Shown here in pieces: positions 1 to 11,489 of a stretch of DNA of 64,000 bases; positions within the stretch are counted from its first letter, which is position 1, and the number at the start of each line of letters is the position of its first letter. Below the pieces are notes generated by a model. That model saw nothing but the letters and a program-made list of their open reading frames with translations. It searched no databases and was not told where the DNA came from. The translations under genes were made by a program, and so were the position numbers. Source of the DNA: Suillus spraguei (taxonomy: Eukaryota > Basidiomycota > Agaricomycetes > Boletales > Suillaceae); contig JABCPU010000312.1 of NCBI GenBank assembly GCA_016800925.1, positions 16,247-80,246 of the forward strand. Reading direction: 5' to 3'.

Positions 1-1
1 G

Positions 2-1100
2 CAATCACAGCAACAATCTTTTCCTCCAGGTGCAGGTCCAAATGATACTCCAGACCAATCATACCCTCCAGGTCACGCGTATAGGAGGAGTCAATCTAAC
101 TCTCCGTTCCGGCACACTACACATCCATCACCGTACCCACAACCAAACATTCCACCAATTCAACCTCAACCGGAGTTAAAACAGGAGTCATACTACACCC
201 CAACTTCAGCAGAGTTATACACCCACGCCCAAGTCCTCGCATCCGGAGCGGGAGAGGGGTCTGCTTCCGCCCACTACACTTCCCCAACCGCAATAACTCG
301 TCTTCCCCCTATTTTACAAGTGGAGAAGAAGCAGGTCACAACATCCGCAACACAGGCTGCAAGTGCAAGCAGGCGGAGGAACGAGGCACATTTCGCCTGT
401 CCAGTTCCGGGTTGTGGGAGCACATTTACGCGTCGATTCAATCTCAGAGGTGCACAATTACACATCATGTCTCTATTCTCTAACGAACCACCATCCGCCA
501 GGTCATCTTCGATCTCACACCGAAGAACGCCCATATGTGTGTGAGTACCCGATTGCAAGAAAGGCTTTGCAAGACAGCATGACTGCAAGTAAGTCTCACT
601 CCTTGACCCTTCCTCTCTTCTACTTCTCTATCATATATTTGGCTTCGGCCGACCATTATTCCTTATCGCGTCACCGATCCTCTCCCCATTATTGACTCAC
701 CTACGACATGCTCACGTCATGATCTGCACAGGCGACACCAAGCACTACACGCCACGCGCTCCCAATCCAACATCTGTCAGGGCTGCAAAAAGACCTTCAG
801 TCGCCTGGATGCACTAAACGTAACTTCTTTATATTGTTATCAATGCACTCGCTAACGTCGATCCCCCTTTTCTTCCTTCCAGCGACATCGTAAGTGGACA
901 TTCCGGAGTTCTCGACTCTCAGATACTTACTATTCCGCGGTCTAGTCCGTTCCGAGGGTGGTTCTGAATGCAGACAGATTGTAGAAGCTCAGCAGCAGGC
1001 TGCAGCACATGCTCAAGCGATCACACAATCTCAGGGTCCTCCGCTACCTGGCCACCCTCCCGCCAATCAGCCAGGACCCAGTTCAAGCACTGCCGGTTAA
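2..1100 (+). CDS. C2H2 zinc-finger transcription factor, 5' end outside window
   Basis: Nuclear DNA-binding protein, target unknown. Exons as I read them: 2-449, 502-588, 732-819, 883-889 and 946-1100. The N-terminal part is Pro/Gln/Ser-rich and low complexity, as in activation regions. Three fingers follow: two C-x4-C-x12-H-x3-H fingers and a last one, C-x2-C-x12-H-x8-C, ending in RHLRSEGGSEC. The 883-889 exon is only 7 nt and is needed to build RHLRSE. All phases agree except for one missing base near 550 between the two cysteines of finger 2 (EYP-DCKKGF), which may be a sequencing slip or a real break. The C-terminal tail is Gln/Ala/Pro-rich and stops at 1100. The finger arrangement is familiar from basidiomycete C2H2 regulators; no specific member can be named. 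Confidence 0.8.
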
Positions 1101-1459
1101 TCGACTGCAGTGGTTGACATGCATGGACTCCCAGAACGCTTTTAGATATTTCTCTTTCATGTCTTCATGATTCCTCTTTATTCTCAGGATGTAAGATCAC
1201 CTGAGCTATAGGCTCATCATCATTCATTCCCACTGATGTATACACTCTTGTATCGATCCCAACTTTTTTCTTCTTTTGATGGGCTTACAGTTAATATACT
1301 TCGCTCTTAATGTTACCCCAATATACTGCCACGACCTGTGAGAACTTGCATAAACACGTGAGAAATGTACTCTCCTCGGCTATTTCAGGGTATGACAGCT
1401 CAGCGCTCAGTACTCAGTACTCAGTATTGATACAAACGCTTCTTTCGCTCTCCATCACG
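1101..1459. other. Intergenic, 3' region of C2H2 gene and PEX5 promoter
   Basis: No coding signal seen. It holds the 3' end of the zinc-finger gene and the upstream region of PEX5. An upstream in-frame ATG exists at 1310, but the conserved PEX5 N-terminus starts at 1460, so the upstream part is taken as leader. Confidence 0.5.
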
Positions 1460-4145
1460 ATGTCGCTTGCAATGCTTGTTGGTGGAGCTGAATGCGGACC
1501 ATCAAACCCACTTCAAAGCCTATCCAAAAAGCTCGACCAAGACCGCGGAGTGCAGCAGGTGCGTGCGGGGGTTATGGGAAATCCTAGGGTCATTAACCAT
1601 TCTACCCCACTGCAGGATTTCATCACTGGCACGCGTGCTGGCTCATCTCGAGAGGTAATGATACAATCATCTAATCCAATGAATTCGATGACATTCCACA
1701 CGCCAGGTGTTCCGTACCCAGCAAGTTACTTCACCTGAACTACAACAGCATGCAGAACGTTTCTTTAATTCGACGCCTGCACCCCCGGCCCAGCTTGTAG
1801 TCCCTCAACCTTTTAATCTAGCTGGATTACACGATTCTCTTCCGCAAGTTCAAGCATCTGTTCAATCACCGCAGACCCAGAACCCATTTCCCTCGGGCTG
1901 GGCGAGCGATTTTTTAGTACAGCAGGTGCAGACACCTGCATCTGTGATCGAGCAGGTCGAGGCTCAGCAAGATCGAATGCAAAGCTCTATTTCAGCGCCT
2001 ATGAGTCCAGGACTGCAAGGTGCGTGCTTGTAGTGAATACAGTGAATATATACGGAGTTCAAGTGGTAGGCAGTATGCCCTGGAACGCCTCGCATGCAGG
2101 TTACAGAATGAGTCCTATGTCGGGCATGATATCTGCAGTGCCGATGCCGATGCAAAGATCTGCTATGCAGACTGATCGTGCGTTTTTTACAGTTTGATCG
2201 AATGTGATCAAACGCTCATGTATTGTCTGAAGAGATGTCATGGGACAGAGAGTTTCAATCTCAAGAAATGATGTTGAACGCGCATGTCGTCCCAGCTGCA
2301 GAATCTGTTCACGTTGCATCGAAGCCCGCCCCGGAAGATGACATGGCACAATTAGCAGCACGCGTCATTGATGCCGTCCAGGGAGAGCAGAATCCCAAAT
2401 TCCGCCAAAGTCAATTCATGAGCCTCATGCGTCAGTTCCGCGACGGCGAAGTCATCGTTGAAGAAGACAAGATCGTTCCGAGCGAAAGCAGCACTGCTGC
2501 TCATGTAAAAGTCAAGGGAAAGGGGCGTGCACTTGACATTCCTGTGCAAGAAGTTCAGGAGCCTGTCCGGGTCCATTCAGTACCAGCGAGTTCCATCCAG
2601 GGCTATCAAGGTTCTGCTGAGTTAAGCGAGGCGTATCGCCACCAACGCAATTACAACAACGCCGACGACGCTTACTTTCAACAAGAGAATGAAGAGTTCT
2701 CGAAGTACTGGGATGCTCATTATACAGGACCTGTGCCCCACACTATATCCGCGGGCGAACATGGTTCATGGCATGAACTCCAGCGTGATTGGGATGCGTT
2801 TGAAGCCACCTCCACGGGAATTAAAGCGTTGACGAATTACCAATTTCAGGAGAACAATCCTTATCTCCTGGGCGACTCGTCGAGGACGCGTCATCATGGA
2901 ATGCACGTGAGTGAAGTTCAACGTGGCCACAATGTCAGTCACACGACATTTTTTTTCACATGTATGTTGACTCCGCTCTAGAGCGTGCTCGAACTGGAGG
3001 CGGCTGTCCAACGCGATGGGAACAATGCTGCAGCATGGTATGAGCTTGGCGTCAAACAACAAGAAAACGAACGTGAAAAGAAGGCTGTGCAGGCCCTGGA
3101 ACGTTCTGTTGAACTCGATCCGACGAACCTGGGTGCTTGGCTTGCCCTCTCCGTATCTTACACCAATGACAGCAACCGCATGGGCGTTTACAATGCAATC
3201 AAAGAATGGGCGATCCGCAATCCCAAGTACAAACATATAGTACAGAACGCCACATTGACAACGGCTAATAATGTATCCCCTCCCAATTTTGAGGCATTGA
3301 TAAATTGTCTCATCGGTATGGCACGGAGCGCTGATGAGGTGGGAGGTGTAGATGCGGACGTCCAAGTGGCACTTGCTGTGTTACTAAACACGACAGATGT
3401 ACGTGCTTAGCACCTCGGTCGTCTCCATCTGTTCCGATAGAGTTGGGCTGATTACTTATGCTGTCAATTGATCTCATAGGAATATGCCAAGGCGCAAGAT
3501 TGTTTTCTGACGGCGTTGGCAGTCCGCCCGAATGTGAATGTTTCAAAATTGAGTTTATGGGCGCGAGACTGAAATAAATTATTACCAGGACTGGCTTCTG
3601 TATAACAGAGTGGGTGCCACTATGGCAAACAATGGGCAGGCCGAGGAAGCACTTCAGTTCTATTATCGGGCACTGGATCTAAACCCTGCATACATACGAG
3701 CGAGGTATCGTGACCCGTTCCTCATAGTTGGTTGTTGTGGTGCTAAGTAAAACGCGTTATGTGGTAGGTTCAACCTGGGTATTTCCTGCACCAATCTTCG
3801 GGTGGGTCTTTCTTGTTCCGAGAAGCTCTGATGCTGTGCTGTTGTTGACATCAGTTTGACAGCGGTATGAAGAGGCGCAGTCACACATTCTCGATGCGTT
3901 AGTTTTGCAAGATAGTGATGGTGTGGCGGACGATAGTGGCATGAACGATAAACGTGGCGTTACAAACTCCACACTGTGGGATAGCCTCAAGACAACTTGT
4001 TTGCACCTTCAGAGGGCCGACCTTGCAGCGTTATGTGATAAGAGAGACCTAGATGGTAAGTTTTAGAACACCATCTGATGTTGATAAGGGGCTGATGACA
4101 GCGTGATGTGCAGGGTTCAGGAATGTGTTTGAAAGCAGGCCCTGA
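1460..4145 (+). CDS. PEX5: Peroxisomal targeting signal 1 receptor (Pex5)
   Basis: Shuttling receptor that binds C-terminal SKL-type signals in the cytosol and docks cargo at Pex13/Pex14 on peroxisomes. Eleven exons fit with exact phase: 1460-1558, 1616-1654, 1707-2019, 2070-2177, 2233-2906, 2982-3398, 3480-3533, 3589-3704, 3768-3801, 3863-4055, 4114-4145, giving 692 residues, a normal length. The N-terminus [19 protein letters not shown] is the family hallmark with the conserved cysteine used for mono-ubiquitination. WxxxF/Y-type Pex14-binding motifs are visible (WASDF, WDREF, WDAHY, WDAF). The TPR region runs from about [10 protein letters not shown] to the end (helices such as [13 protein letters not shown] and [15 protein letters not shown]). 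Exon 2 is only 39 nt. The start at 1460 was chosen by the conserved N-terminus. No disruption is seen. Confidence 0.95.
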
Positions 4146-4272
4146 CAAAGCCGATCTGTATCATCCGTGCCGTGATGCATCCTGTTATCGTACTTTGTTT
4201 TACTGCGTCTAGCACTGCTTCGTCTGTATTTTACCTCCCATGTATATCAACTAGATCCTTTGAGCTGTCAGT

Positions 4273-4641
4273 TCAGGGTAATCTTCGCGCTAGTAGCTTT
4301 TGAGCCAAACCTGATGTGCTCGGACCGGAAATACCTGTGCTCGGCCCATGAATACCTGTGCCCGGGGCAGGTATACCGAGCCGTCTATTCCTCTCAGCTA
4401 CTAACAGCTGGAACCACGGCAAGGTTTCTGGGTCATTCGGCTGGATTGGATGCTCAGCCATTTTTTTCATTGCGAGGAGGGTCTTTTGCTTGGCCTCGAA
4501 GCGAGACTTTTGGTCTACCACGAGGTCTCGGATTTCTTGAACATCCGCGTCTGACATTGGAATCATGGTAGGGGTACGTCTGATCATGGTGTGTCGATAA
4601 AAATAGTAGAATAGATGGTCTGTAGTGTAATGCAAGTCCAA
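4273..4641 (-). CDS. Small hypothetical protein
   Basis: Open frame of 122 codons on the minus strand, tail-to-tail with PEX5 and head-to-head with the PRA1-type gene (about 220 bp between starts). The first Met is at 4641, but Met at 4587 or 4557 is as likely. From MSDADVQEIRDL on, the protein looks like a helical, charged domain (FEAKQKTLLAMKKMAEHP, ETLPWFQLLVAERNRRLG) followed by a Gly/Pro/Ser/Thr repeat tail (PGTGIHGPSTGISGPSTSG). The first 18 residues look non-coding. I do not recognise a family. It is supported by its amino-acid composition and position between two real genes, not by homology. Confidence 0.4.
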   Translation of the reverse strand: MDLHYTTDHLFYYFYRHTMIRRTPTMIPMSDADVQEIRDLVVDQKSRFEAKQKTLLAMKKMAEHPIQPNDPETLPWFQLLVAERNRRLGIPAPGTGIHGPSTGISGPSTSGLAQKLLARRLP

Positions 4642-4862
4642 ATGCTAGTTTGACGATGTAGACAGTGATGAGCGGTGATAATGAGACCAGTCAATTTGGC
4701 GCTGACAACAAAGACGTGTTTACACTGTTTGGTCACTAAATCCGAGTCGGACACGCAAAGCGGAACGCAGCAGCGGCGCAGCAGAAAAAACTTGAACAAG
4801 TACTGTGCCCACAGACCATACTTTTCAACCAACCACCATCCAACCCATACTACTAAACAGTT

Positions 4863-5571
4863 ATGGAATCCGTTATTCGTGTCGTTGACGCCCTCAAATC
4901 CTTCCGGGTACGTAGTAGTCTGCATGAAAGGAAAATTTGGCTTCTGACACTCAAGAACTTTGTTCAGGAAACTCGCTTGAGCACCCTCAGAACTCCCGCA
5001 GAGTTCTTTGATGTCCACCGAATTTCAAGACCTGCGGATCTTAACACGGCAGTATCGGTGTGTCTTGTGGGCTGTTGCATACCCTGAGGATGGTACTGAG
5101 ACTGAACTCATAGCGGCTCACATATAACACTCGGTATTTCTCAGGGAACTACACCCTCGTCGTAGCTGCTCTTGCAGTATATTCCATGTGCGTAGGGTCC
5201 CAGCCACGAGCACTACCCTGAACCCATAACTGATGTCACCTAGTATTGCAAGCCCCCTTCTTCTCTTATCCCTCATCTTCCTTTTTGGAGGCTTTGCTGT
5301 TATCAACCGTTTTGGTGCGATCTCTCCATCTCTTTCCCCTTTGATTTGGTGCTGACATTGGGCTTTAGAGGAAGTCTATGGACAATTTGTCACCCAGAAG
5401 ACCCTCTACACAGTTCTCTTCGTGATCGGTATCCCGCTCCTATGGTTCGCCTCTCCATTCATGACTTTGTTCTGGCTTATTGGAGCATCCGCGTTTCTCA
5501 TTCTCACTCACGCATGTCTGATTGAACCGGGTGTCGAGAGCGAATATGCAAATATCGAAGGGGCAGTGTGA
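4863..5571 (+). CDS. PRA1 family (prenylated Rab acceptor) membrane protein
   Basis: Small ER/Golgi membrane protein of the PRA1/Yip3 family, which binds prenylated Rab GTPases in vesicle traffic. Five exons with exact phase: 4863-4907, 4968-5057, 5114-5187, 5244-5314, 5369-5571, 160 residues, typical for the family. The diagnostic segments are FFDVHRISRPADLN and RLTYNTRYFSGNYTL, followed by paired hydrophobic hairpins (VVAALAVYSI-IASPLLLLSLIFLFGGFAVI and TLYTVLFVIGIPLLWFASP...LFWLIGASAFLILTHACL), and a short acidic tail. The second acceptor is at 5113, not at the more obvious AG at 5146; only the former keeps the conserved RYFSGNY. No break is seen. Confidence 0.9.
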
Positions 5572-5976
5572 ATGCCATGGAGAACGAGTATGAGAGCTGA
5601 GTGTGGTTGTTGTACTCCTTCGAGATTGGACTATTTCTATCGTTTCCCCGAGTCCCAATTCCGGCCGCTCGTTCTTATTCGTTGATACCTTGTCTTTAAT
5701 ATATAGGCGCGTATTCCGTTGCTCACAAAGGCGTGCATAGATTGTACGAATTGGAACGAGATGGACTAAAAGCCAGCCATATGTTTAGGATATCAGTACT
5801 AGAATAATGATTCTATGATTGCAGTGGCAGCGCAAGCGAAATCATGTGCAATATAAGAAGCTCATAATGTAATGTACAGAGTTAAGCCATCCTCTCCAAG
5901 GAATGCAGTCTCTCGATACAAATGCAGATAGATAGATAGATAAGCAGATCACAATACCATCCGGTGGGATATCGGG
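5572..5976. other. Intergenic between convergent genes, with GATA microsatellite
   Basis: Tail-to-tail spacer between the PRA1-type gene and ERT1. The only feature is a short run of GATA tetranucleotides near 5927-5942. No ORF with coding character. Confidence 0.6.
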
Positions 5977-8068
5977 TCATAGGAGCGGTAACCACTGGCC
6001 TTTTGTGTGCCTGTCGTCAGTATATCGATGGGAGTCAAGATATCGATATCACTTACCGATGACTATGCTGGGAAGATCAAAGATGTCTCTTCGTATTGAA
6101 AAACAGAAGGTCGAGGGGATCGGCGCGCCGGAAGGTTTAAGGAGAACGCAATGCGAGTATACCGATTTGGTCGTATTCTCAAAGGCATGAGAGGCGAAGT
6201 TTTCCCAGTATTCGACGACGGATTGGTTTTCGAATAACTGGCACCAACACTGGGTCAAAGTAATTTCAAGCAAGAGACAAAGTATACAAACTTCGTATAT
6301 GTACTTGCGTTTTCCAACGAGATCTTCCAGACGCCACTCAGTGAGCATGCAAAACTCGGGTGCGACGAGACAGATTTCGCCGGTTCGCCTCCAAACTACC
6401 GTTGGTGTGCCGCTGTACGATATGAGCTTTTCCAGTTCCTGCATGGGAAATCAAAACAAGTATTATGTGAGAATGAAGTAATATACTTACAAGAAGTGAT
6501 CTTTGGAAACATTTCTCGACGAACACTTCATCTTCATCCGTCATGGGCATTTGTAGAGCAATAAGCGATGGTCGGAAGATGGCGAGTGCTCGGACGATGC
6601 GTAATATGTCATTCTTTTCAAAACTGAACAGTCCGGGTCCCAGGGGCAATCCAACCCAAGATAATATTAGGATTTGACCACACAGGCCAGGAGCTCTCGA
6701 CTTCTCAGCACACAGAGTATACGCACCGACTCGGGAGATGCTTCATGAGAAAGTGATAACCTTCGGTATAATCATAAGGCGCTGTTACGTTGATGGTCTG
6801 AATGGGAAAGATAAGCCAGGCACAGGATGACAAAATAGACACGAACAGAATGATGATCGCCGCTTTGGATCGTAGGCGATGGTGACGTCCGCGACGAGGA
6901 CTCGTAGGAATGAGAACGAGTATCCCTCGATGGCGTGCGCATCACGCTTGAGGACCCGAGACTGATGACACCACGGGAATAGTGCGGTGCTAACGGGTGA
7001 TACGGAGCCGATAATTGCGGCTGTGGTTGAGCGTAGGAGTATTGCAGCGCTGGCGAAGAAGTTCGACATAGTGGTGCAGGATAGCTTGTAAGGAATGTTG
7101 GCGACGGTTGAGAAGCAGACAGGCTATCTGACTGCGGCATCGATAACTGAGCCGGATCGCCAAATGGGGAGCCAAAATTGCTTGGCGCTCCCTGCAAATA
7201 CTGGGGTTGCGCGTGAAGGGGCTCAGGAGACCACGCTGAATTTGGGAGTGGCTGTGAAACCTGTTGCTGTTGCTGTTGTTGTGAAGGAGATGGCGCTGTA
7301 CCAGATTCTGGAGGACTTGGATTACCCAAGATCGCAGAAAGTATGGAATACTCCAAGTTGGCGGCCTCGGAGCCGAACGTGAAATTGGGATCGAACGACA
7401 CATTAAAGAGTGGATCGTGTGATTGGAAGGTTTCAGCTACAGGCAGTGTCAGAATATCACACGACTAGACAAGAGCCAAGACGTGTTACATGTCGGTTGG
7501 AGCGCGGGTGCGGGTTCTGAACTCGATTCAGGAACTCTGCCTTTTTTCTTCAGTTGTTCTGTCATGAGCACGTGATCAAAATTAACCGGGTGAGCGGAGA
7601 TACAGAGAAGCACGCACGAAGTTCGTCATCGTCGAGGAGATACTTGGCTTTCTTGCGGTGACCTTCTGTACATGTACTCGCAATTCCACGCTTGACGCAA
7701 CGCTGACAAGGACGAGCTGTTATAGGAAACGTGAGGTTGACATGTGTAAGATCCGGAAATATAGGTGACATACAATCATCACATGTTAAATGTGCTTTCT
7801 GACAGTGCGCGCAGGCACGATTTGCTTTCTTTTTCTTTGGGCCGTCTCTACTTTTGCGAGGAGCGTCAGCATCTTCATCGCGTCTACGTTTCTTGACAGC
7901 AACTTTGTCCTTTTGTGTACGGTAATGAGAAGGGCCTGCCTGTGGTTCTGGAGTGACCATCTGGGAAGGATTCACGTATGCGCTAGATGGTGAAGGAGCA
8001 GCGGTAGTCACAGGGGAAGGGTGGACCATGTCTAAGGATGTAGTAGTGAGCGCGGAGTCTGCTGCCAT
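5977..8068 (-). CDS. ERT1: Zn2Cys6/PAS transcription regulator of the ERT1 (gluconeogenesis activator) family
   Basis: Nuclear regulator of the Ert1/AcuK/AcuM-like group, known in yeasts and moulds to control gluconeogenic and respiratory genes. Nine exons in exact phase on the minus strand: 8068-7774, 7716-7618, 7558-7490, 7436-6847, 6797-6727, 6623-6491, 6438-6292, 6237-6057, 5999-5977, 535 residues. A basic stretch ([19 protein letters not shown]) leads into the binuclear cluster [20 protein letters not shown], with the last Cys in KRGIASTC; the cluster is split by intron 1. A Gln/Ser/Pro-rich middle includes a Q7 run. The C-terminus holds [34 protein letters not shown] (PAS domain) and ends in IVIGQWLPLL. 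The last exon is only 23 nt. It is transcribed away from the methyltransferase gene. Confidence 0.88.
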
Positions 8069-8417
8069 AAGGATTGTTATGAAGGCATATAATGATCAGG
8101 ATAGTAAATTGTTAAAGACTTGTAAGAAGTAAGAGGAAGAAGGATTATGACCGTCGGTTGCAAGCAAGGGAAACTTTGACGTCGGCCGTAAACCGATGAG
8201 CGACTGATATCTTTCTCAATTCTAATTAAAGTAAGTACATATAATATTTTTTTTTTACTATTTTGCTGACATAATATGTCAAACAGCCGTAAACCGGTCG
8301 GTGCTGCCGATGACGGTCCGAGTTAATCTCGGCTTTACAGTTCGTTTAACATGAGGACAAGTCTACATCAGATTCTGGTCTAGTTCGCTTAAACTCGCTA
8401 ACTTGGACAAAGTTAGT
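8069..8417. promoter_or_regulatory. Divergent promoter region of ERT1 and the methyltransferase
   Basis: About 350 bp between two head-to-head start codons. It has an A/T-rich stretch with a T9 run near 8250 and two similar GCCGTAAACCG motifs (about 8187 and 8287) that could be binding sites; no known operator is recognised. Confidence 0.4.
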
Positions 8418-9364
8418 ATGCGCAGTGACAGTCCTGCTGTGAAACAACTATTCACTAGGCTGGTTTCTTCACTCGGTTGTGAAACTGCCACACGGGAGCT
8501 CAAATGGATGAAGCAAACTCTGATCGCATCTCATTCTCCCACACTTCCTGCAATGCTCCAGCGCAGGTTGAATGGAGAACCACTTCAATATATCTTGGGT
8601 GTGCAGATTAGTATATCAAACTCACGTGTAGTAATGACTCATACAGATATCTAATAGGTACTACGCCATTTGGTCCACTTGACCTGCTAACAAGACCCCC
8701 GACATTAATACCTCGTCCTGAAACAGAGGACTGGACTCTTCGCCTTGCGGACATGTTATCGCCGACCCCCGCCCGCCCGCTAACCGTCCTTGATCTATGT
8801 ACTGGCACCGGTTGCATACCTCTTTTATTATGTCACCTTTGGCCACCAGGCAGCACTCGTGCTTATGGTGTAGACATATCTCAAGACGCAATCCGCTTAG
8901 CCACGGATAATGCTGCACGTTGCAATATCCCGTCATTCCAGCCCTCGTCCATGACTCCATACAGTCAAAACGTATTCATTCCAGTGTTTGGTGATCTCCG
9001 TGATCCAGATATCTTTAAACGCCTCCTGCCGCCGTTCGACGTTATTACGGCGAATCCTCCTTATATTCCAAAACGAGATTACGACCTGCTTCCTGTATCA
9101 GTCAAGAATTACGAAGATCCTGCCGCGTTACTGGGAGACCCGCCAGATTCCGAGGAACATGATGGCCTGACCTTCTACCGTTTCATTTCTCAGCTTCTCA
9201 GACAAAAAGGGGTGTTGCGTGACGGTTCAATCGTGGCATTGGAAGTAGGCCAAACTCAAGCAGATGCGGTTGAGGGTATACTCCACCAGTCAGTAGGCTT
9301 GCGAAACACGCAAGTATGGAAAGACCCATGGAATGTCAAACGTGTCGTCCTTGCACGCGTTTGA
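8418..9364 (+). CDS. HemK-type protein-glutamine N5-methyltransferase (MTQ1-like)
   Basis: SAM-dependent enzyme that methylates the Gln of the GGQ loop in translation release factors; the MTQ1 form acts on the mitochondrial factor. Two exons, 8418-8598 and 8659-9364. Exon 1 encodes a helical N-terminal domain ending in RRLNGEPLQYILG. Exon 2 gives GTTPFGPLDLLTRPP, LIPRPETEDW, the SAM motif VLDLCTGTGCIPLLL, GVDISQDAI, and the catalytic NPPY in FDVITANPPYIP. The ATG at 8418 was preferred to an upstream TTG. One base appears to be missing in the C run at 8697-8700: TRP and PTLIPRPETE lie in different frames although this motif is contiguous in the family. I suspect a homopolymer error. Whether it is mitochondrial cannot be told from sequence. 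Confidence 0.85.
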
Positions 9365-11489
9365 GGATACTCACATCCACGTGTCATATCCTGGAGTGAT
9401 CGACACTCTTCTCATCTCTAGATGTGCGTAATAATAATAGCAACCTTACTCCGTAACCCGTGACATCCGAGATATGAAGTCTCTACCCCTTTCTTCGAGA
9501 GTCCACATCGACGTGGTTGACTCATGATCAAAAGAATTCAAACTGTTTTATTTGTTCAGACACTCTTCTCCGGACATTTCACGGCGACCACACGTGGCAT
9601 TTGTTCACACGCGGGGAATACAGACGAGAATCTCCCACTGGGAAGGGTAAGACGCCATGACAATGACAATTATTGCACGTGGCGCTTATGTGGCAGAGTA
9701 ACCGAGCTTGATTGGCGAGGATTGCCGGTTGATCATGCTGACCGATTTGAAGGTTGGTCACAATCCAATTACTAAGAGATTCTGATTGATTTGGTGCCGA
9801 AGTGTAAATTCTATAGTGAGATTGAGTGGCACTAGTGCTCTTAATGCGAGCAGCTTACAAAGTTTTGATCAGTCCTGTGCAGACCCCTCACGTTGCGCAT
9901 TTCCGCCGCCTCTAAGTCTCATCTTATCTCATCGCGTTCCCAAGCCCCAGCAAGCACCACATTTTCACCTGAAAATGCCTATTCCATAGTGGACGCTGGA
10001 GTCTGGCATGCCTTCCGGACTGGTGGAGGTGGCACTGATGGAGGTGTTTCCTGGGAGGGGAGCGAGAGTGAGTCAGAATATATGTCTGACGAGTCCTCGG
10101 AGAACTGATGAATCAATACGCGGACAGCGACGTACTGTATTTTAGGCTTCAGAGTCCAAACCAAGAATACAGAAGACGACCGTATTTGTCTGGATCTCCT
10201 GGTAACATTTATGCTTCCCAACTTCGTCCATTTGTCCTGAGGTCGAATCATCCCAGGGCTGTACCATCTGTGGAAGAAAGTTTAACAGCATGATAACAAT
10301 ATTCACGATGCCAGATAGCTCGTGTGAGTATTTACCTGTGTCGCCTCCTTATCTGGCAAGATGAGCTCTCTATTGTACTAACCACTACTTGCACAATGCC
10401 CACATTACTGCCATGACAGAGTGATGGAACTAGACCCTAGAATGCAAAGGGCGGCGACTTGTCGTTGGTTTAAATGGATATATTGGCATCCTTCTGTGCT
10501 CCAGGGCCGTTCCGCACGATCGCCAGGAAAAGTTCAATGAAATGCGCTAGTGGTCCCAGCGGCGGGACATGTAACAGTTACGGCGACATCCATTTTCTTC
10601 AACACAACACCATAAAACACCACCCTGTTCTGATAACCCATTGTAGTTTCAAATCACTCGGGACGACGCATGCGCTGCTTCTGCTGTCATACTCTGAATG
10701 TTAAGGTGTTAAGCAGGGGTTATGGTGGACAGGTGGGTGCTGGGGCTTTCTATAAGCTGCTAAGCCTGGTGTCGTTTTCTTCCTGTCCTCCAGAGTGATA
10801 AAGTTCATGTCTAGTTTGTGCCCAAGGCTGACCACTAAGTGTTCCGAACCCAATTATTCTACGTGGATGATAGAACTTCCTGCGCTTTTGCACATGAGTC
10901 TAACTGGCGACCCGCAGGGTACCAGAGTTGGACTTGCATGTATCACACCGAATAGGGCAAGCTGGTATGTGGGTAGTTTTCTAACAGTGGCCGCAAATTC
11001 ATACCCTAAAGACGGTTGGTATATACTATTATTGTCAATCTGATTGCAATGTGCTTAACGTAACCTTCCCCGCAATTGACACATGTGAGCACTAAACCTA
11101 CCCTGCAAGCACATGAAATCGTATCAACAGATCCCCCACCACCAAGATTCAACCTGGCCATGCTTGATAATGATCGTATCTTAATTTCCAACCTTCTTCC
11201 GGCGGCACAAATAATTTTAAGCTTCGCTAGGTTGACTCCTTCGACTCGATCACCCTGATCACTAGCACGAGCCAGTTCTGCTGTTTGTAACAGACCACTG
11301 CCTGTGGCGCTACTGCTCGCGTGTTTGAATTCATGAACACCCCAAATATGGAGGACATCTCGGACTTCGACTTTCCGCCCCATTCGCCCCATTCGTGCCA
11401 TTCGTGCCAAAGATTATATAATCAAATACATGTGCAAACAACTTCCTGCACCGTACATGCAAACAAGTCTATGATGTAATCACACATCG
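9365..11489. other. 2.1 kb without a recognisable gene
   Basis: No family is recognised on either strand. Two open frames have some coding look: 9893-10108 (+), ending in a Gly-rich then acidic Ser/Glu tail (GSESESEYMSDESSEN), and 11006-11410 (-), starting in a 9-bp tandem repeat that encodes MARMARMGRMGRK. Neither has a supporting intron pattern or domain, so I do not call them genes. Confidence 0.4.

Noticed and set aside
1310..1459. In-frame upstream extension of PEX5 to an ATG at 1310
   Set aside because: The added 50 residues are unlike Pex5; the conserved [17 protein letters not shown] start is at 1460.
2766..3365. 199-codon minus-strand ORF opposite PEX5
   Set aside because: It lies across exons and an intron of a well-supported gene and has no domain; taken as a shadow.
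4584..5018. 144-codon minus-strand ORF
   Set aside because: It is opposite the PRA1-type exons and only its first part overlaps the small hypothetical gene; no coding character.
5050..5146. PRA1 intron ending at the AG before GGAACTACACC
   Set aside because: It would delete the conserved RLTYNTRYFSG; the acceptor at 5113 keeps it in frame.
6772..7401. 209-codon minus-strand ORF as a separate gene
   Set aside because: It is exon 4 of ERT1 read into the next intron, with a GTG taken as start.
9524..9775. 83-codon plus-strand ORF after the methyltransferase gene
   Set aside because: No domain, odd composition and an opposing ORF over the same bases.
11006..11410. 134-codon minus-strand ORF as a gene
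   Set aside because: It starts in a 9-bp tandem repeat and has no domain or intron pattern; kept only as a remark.
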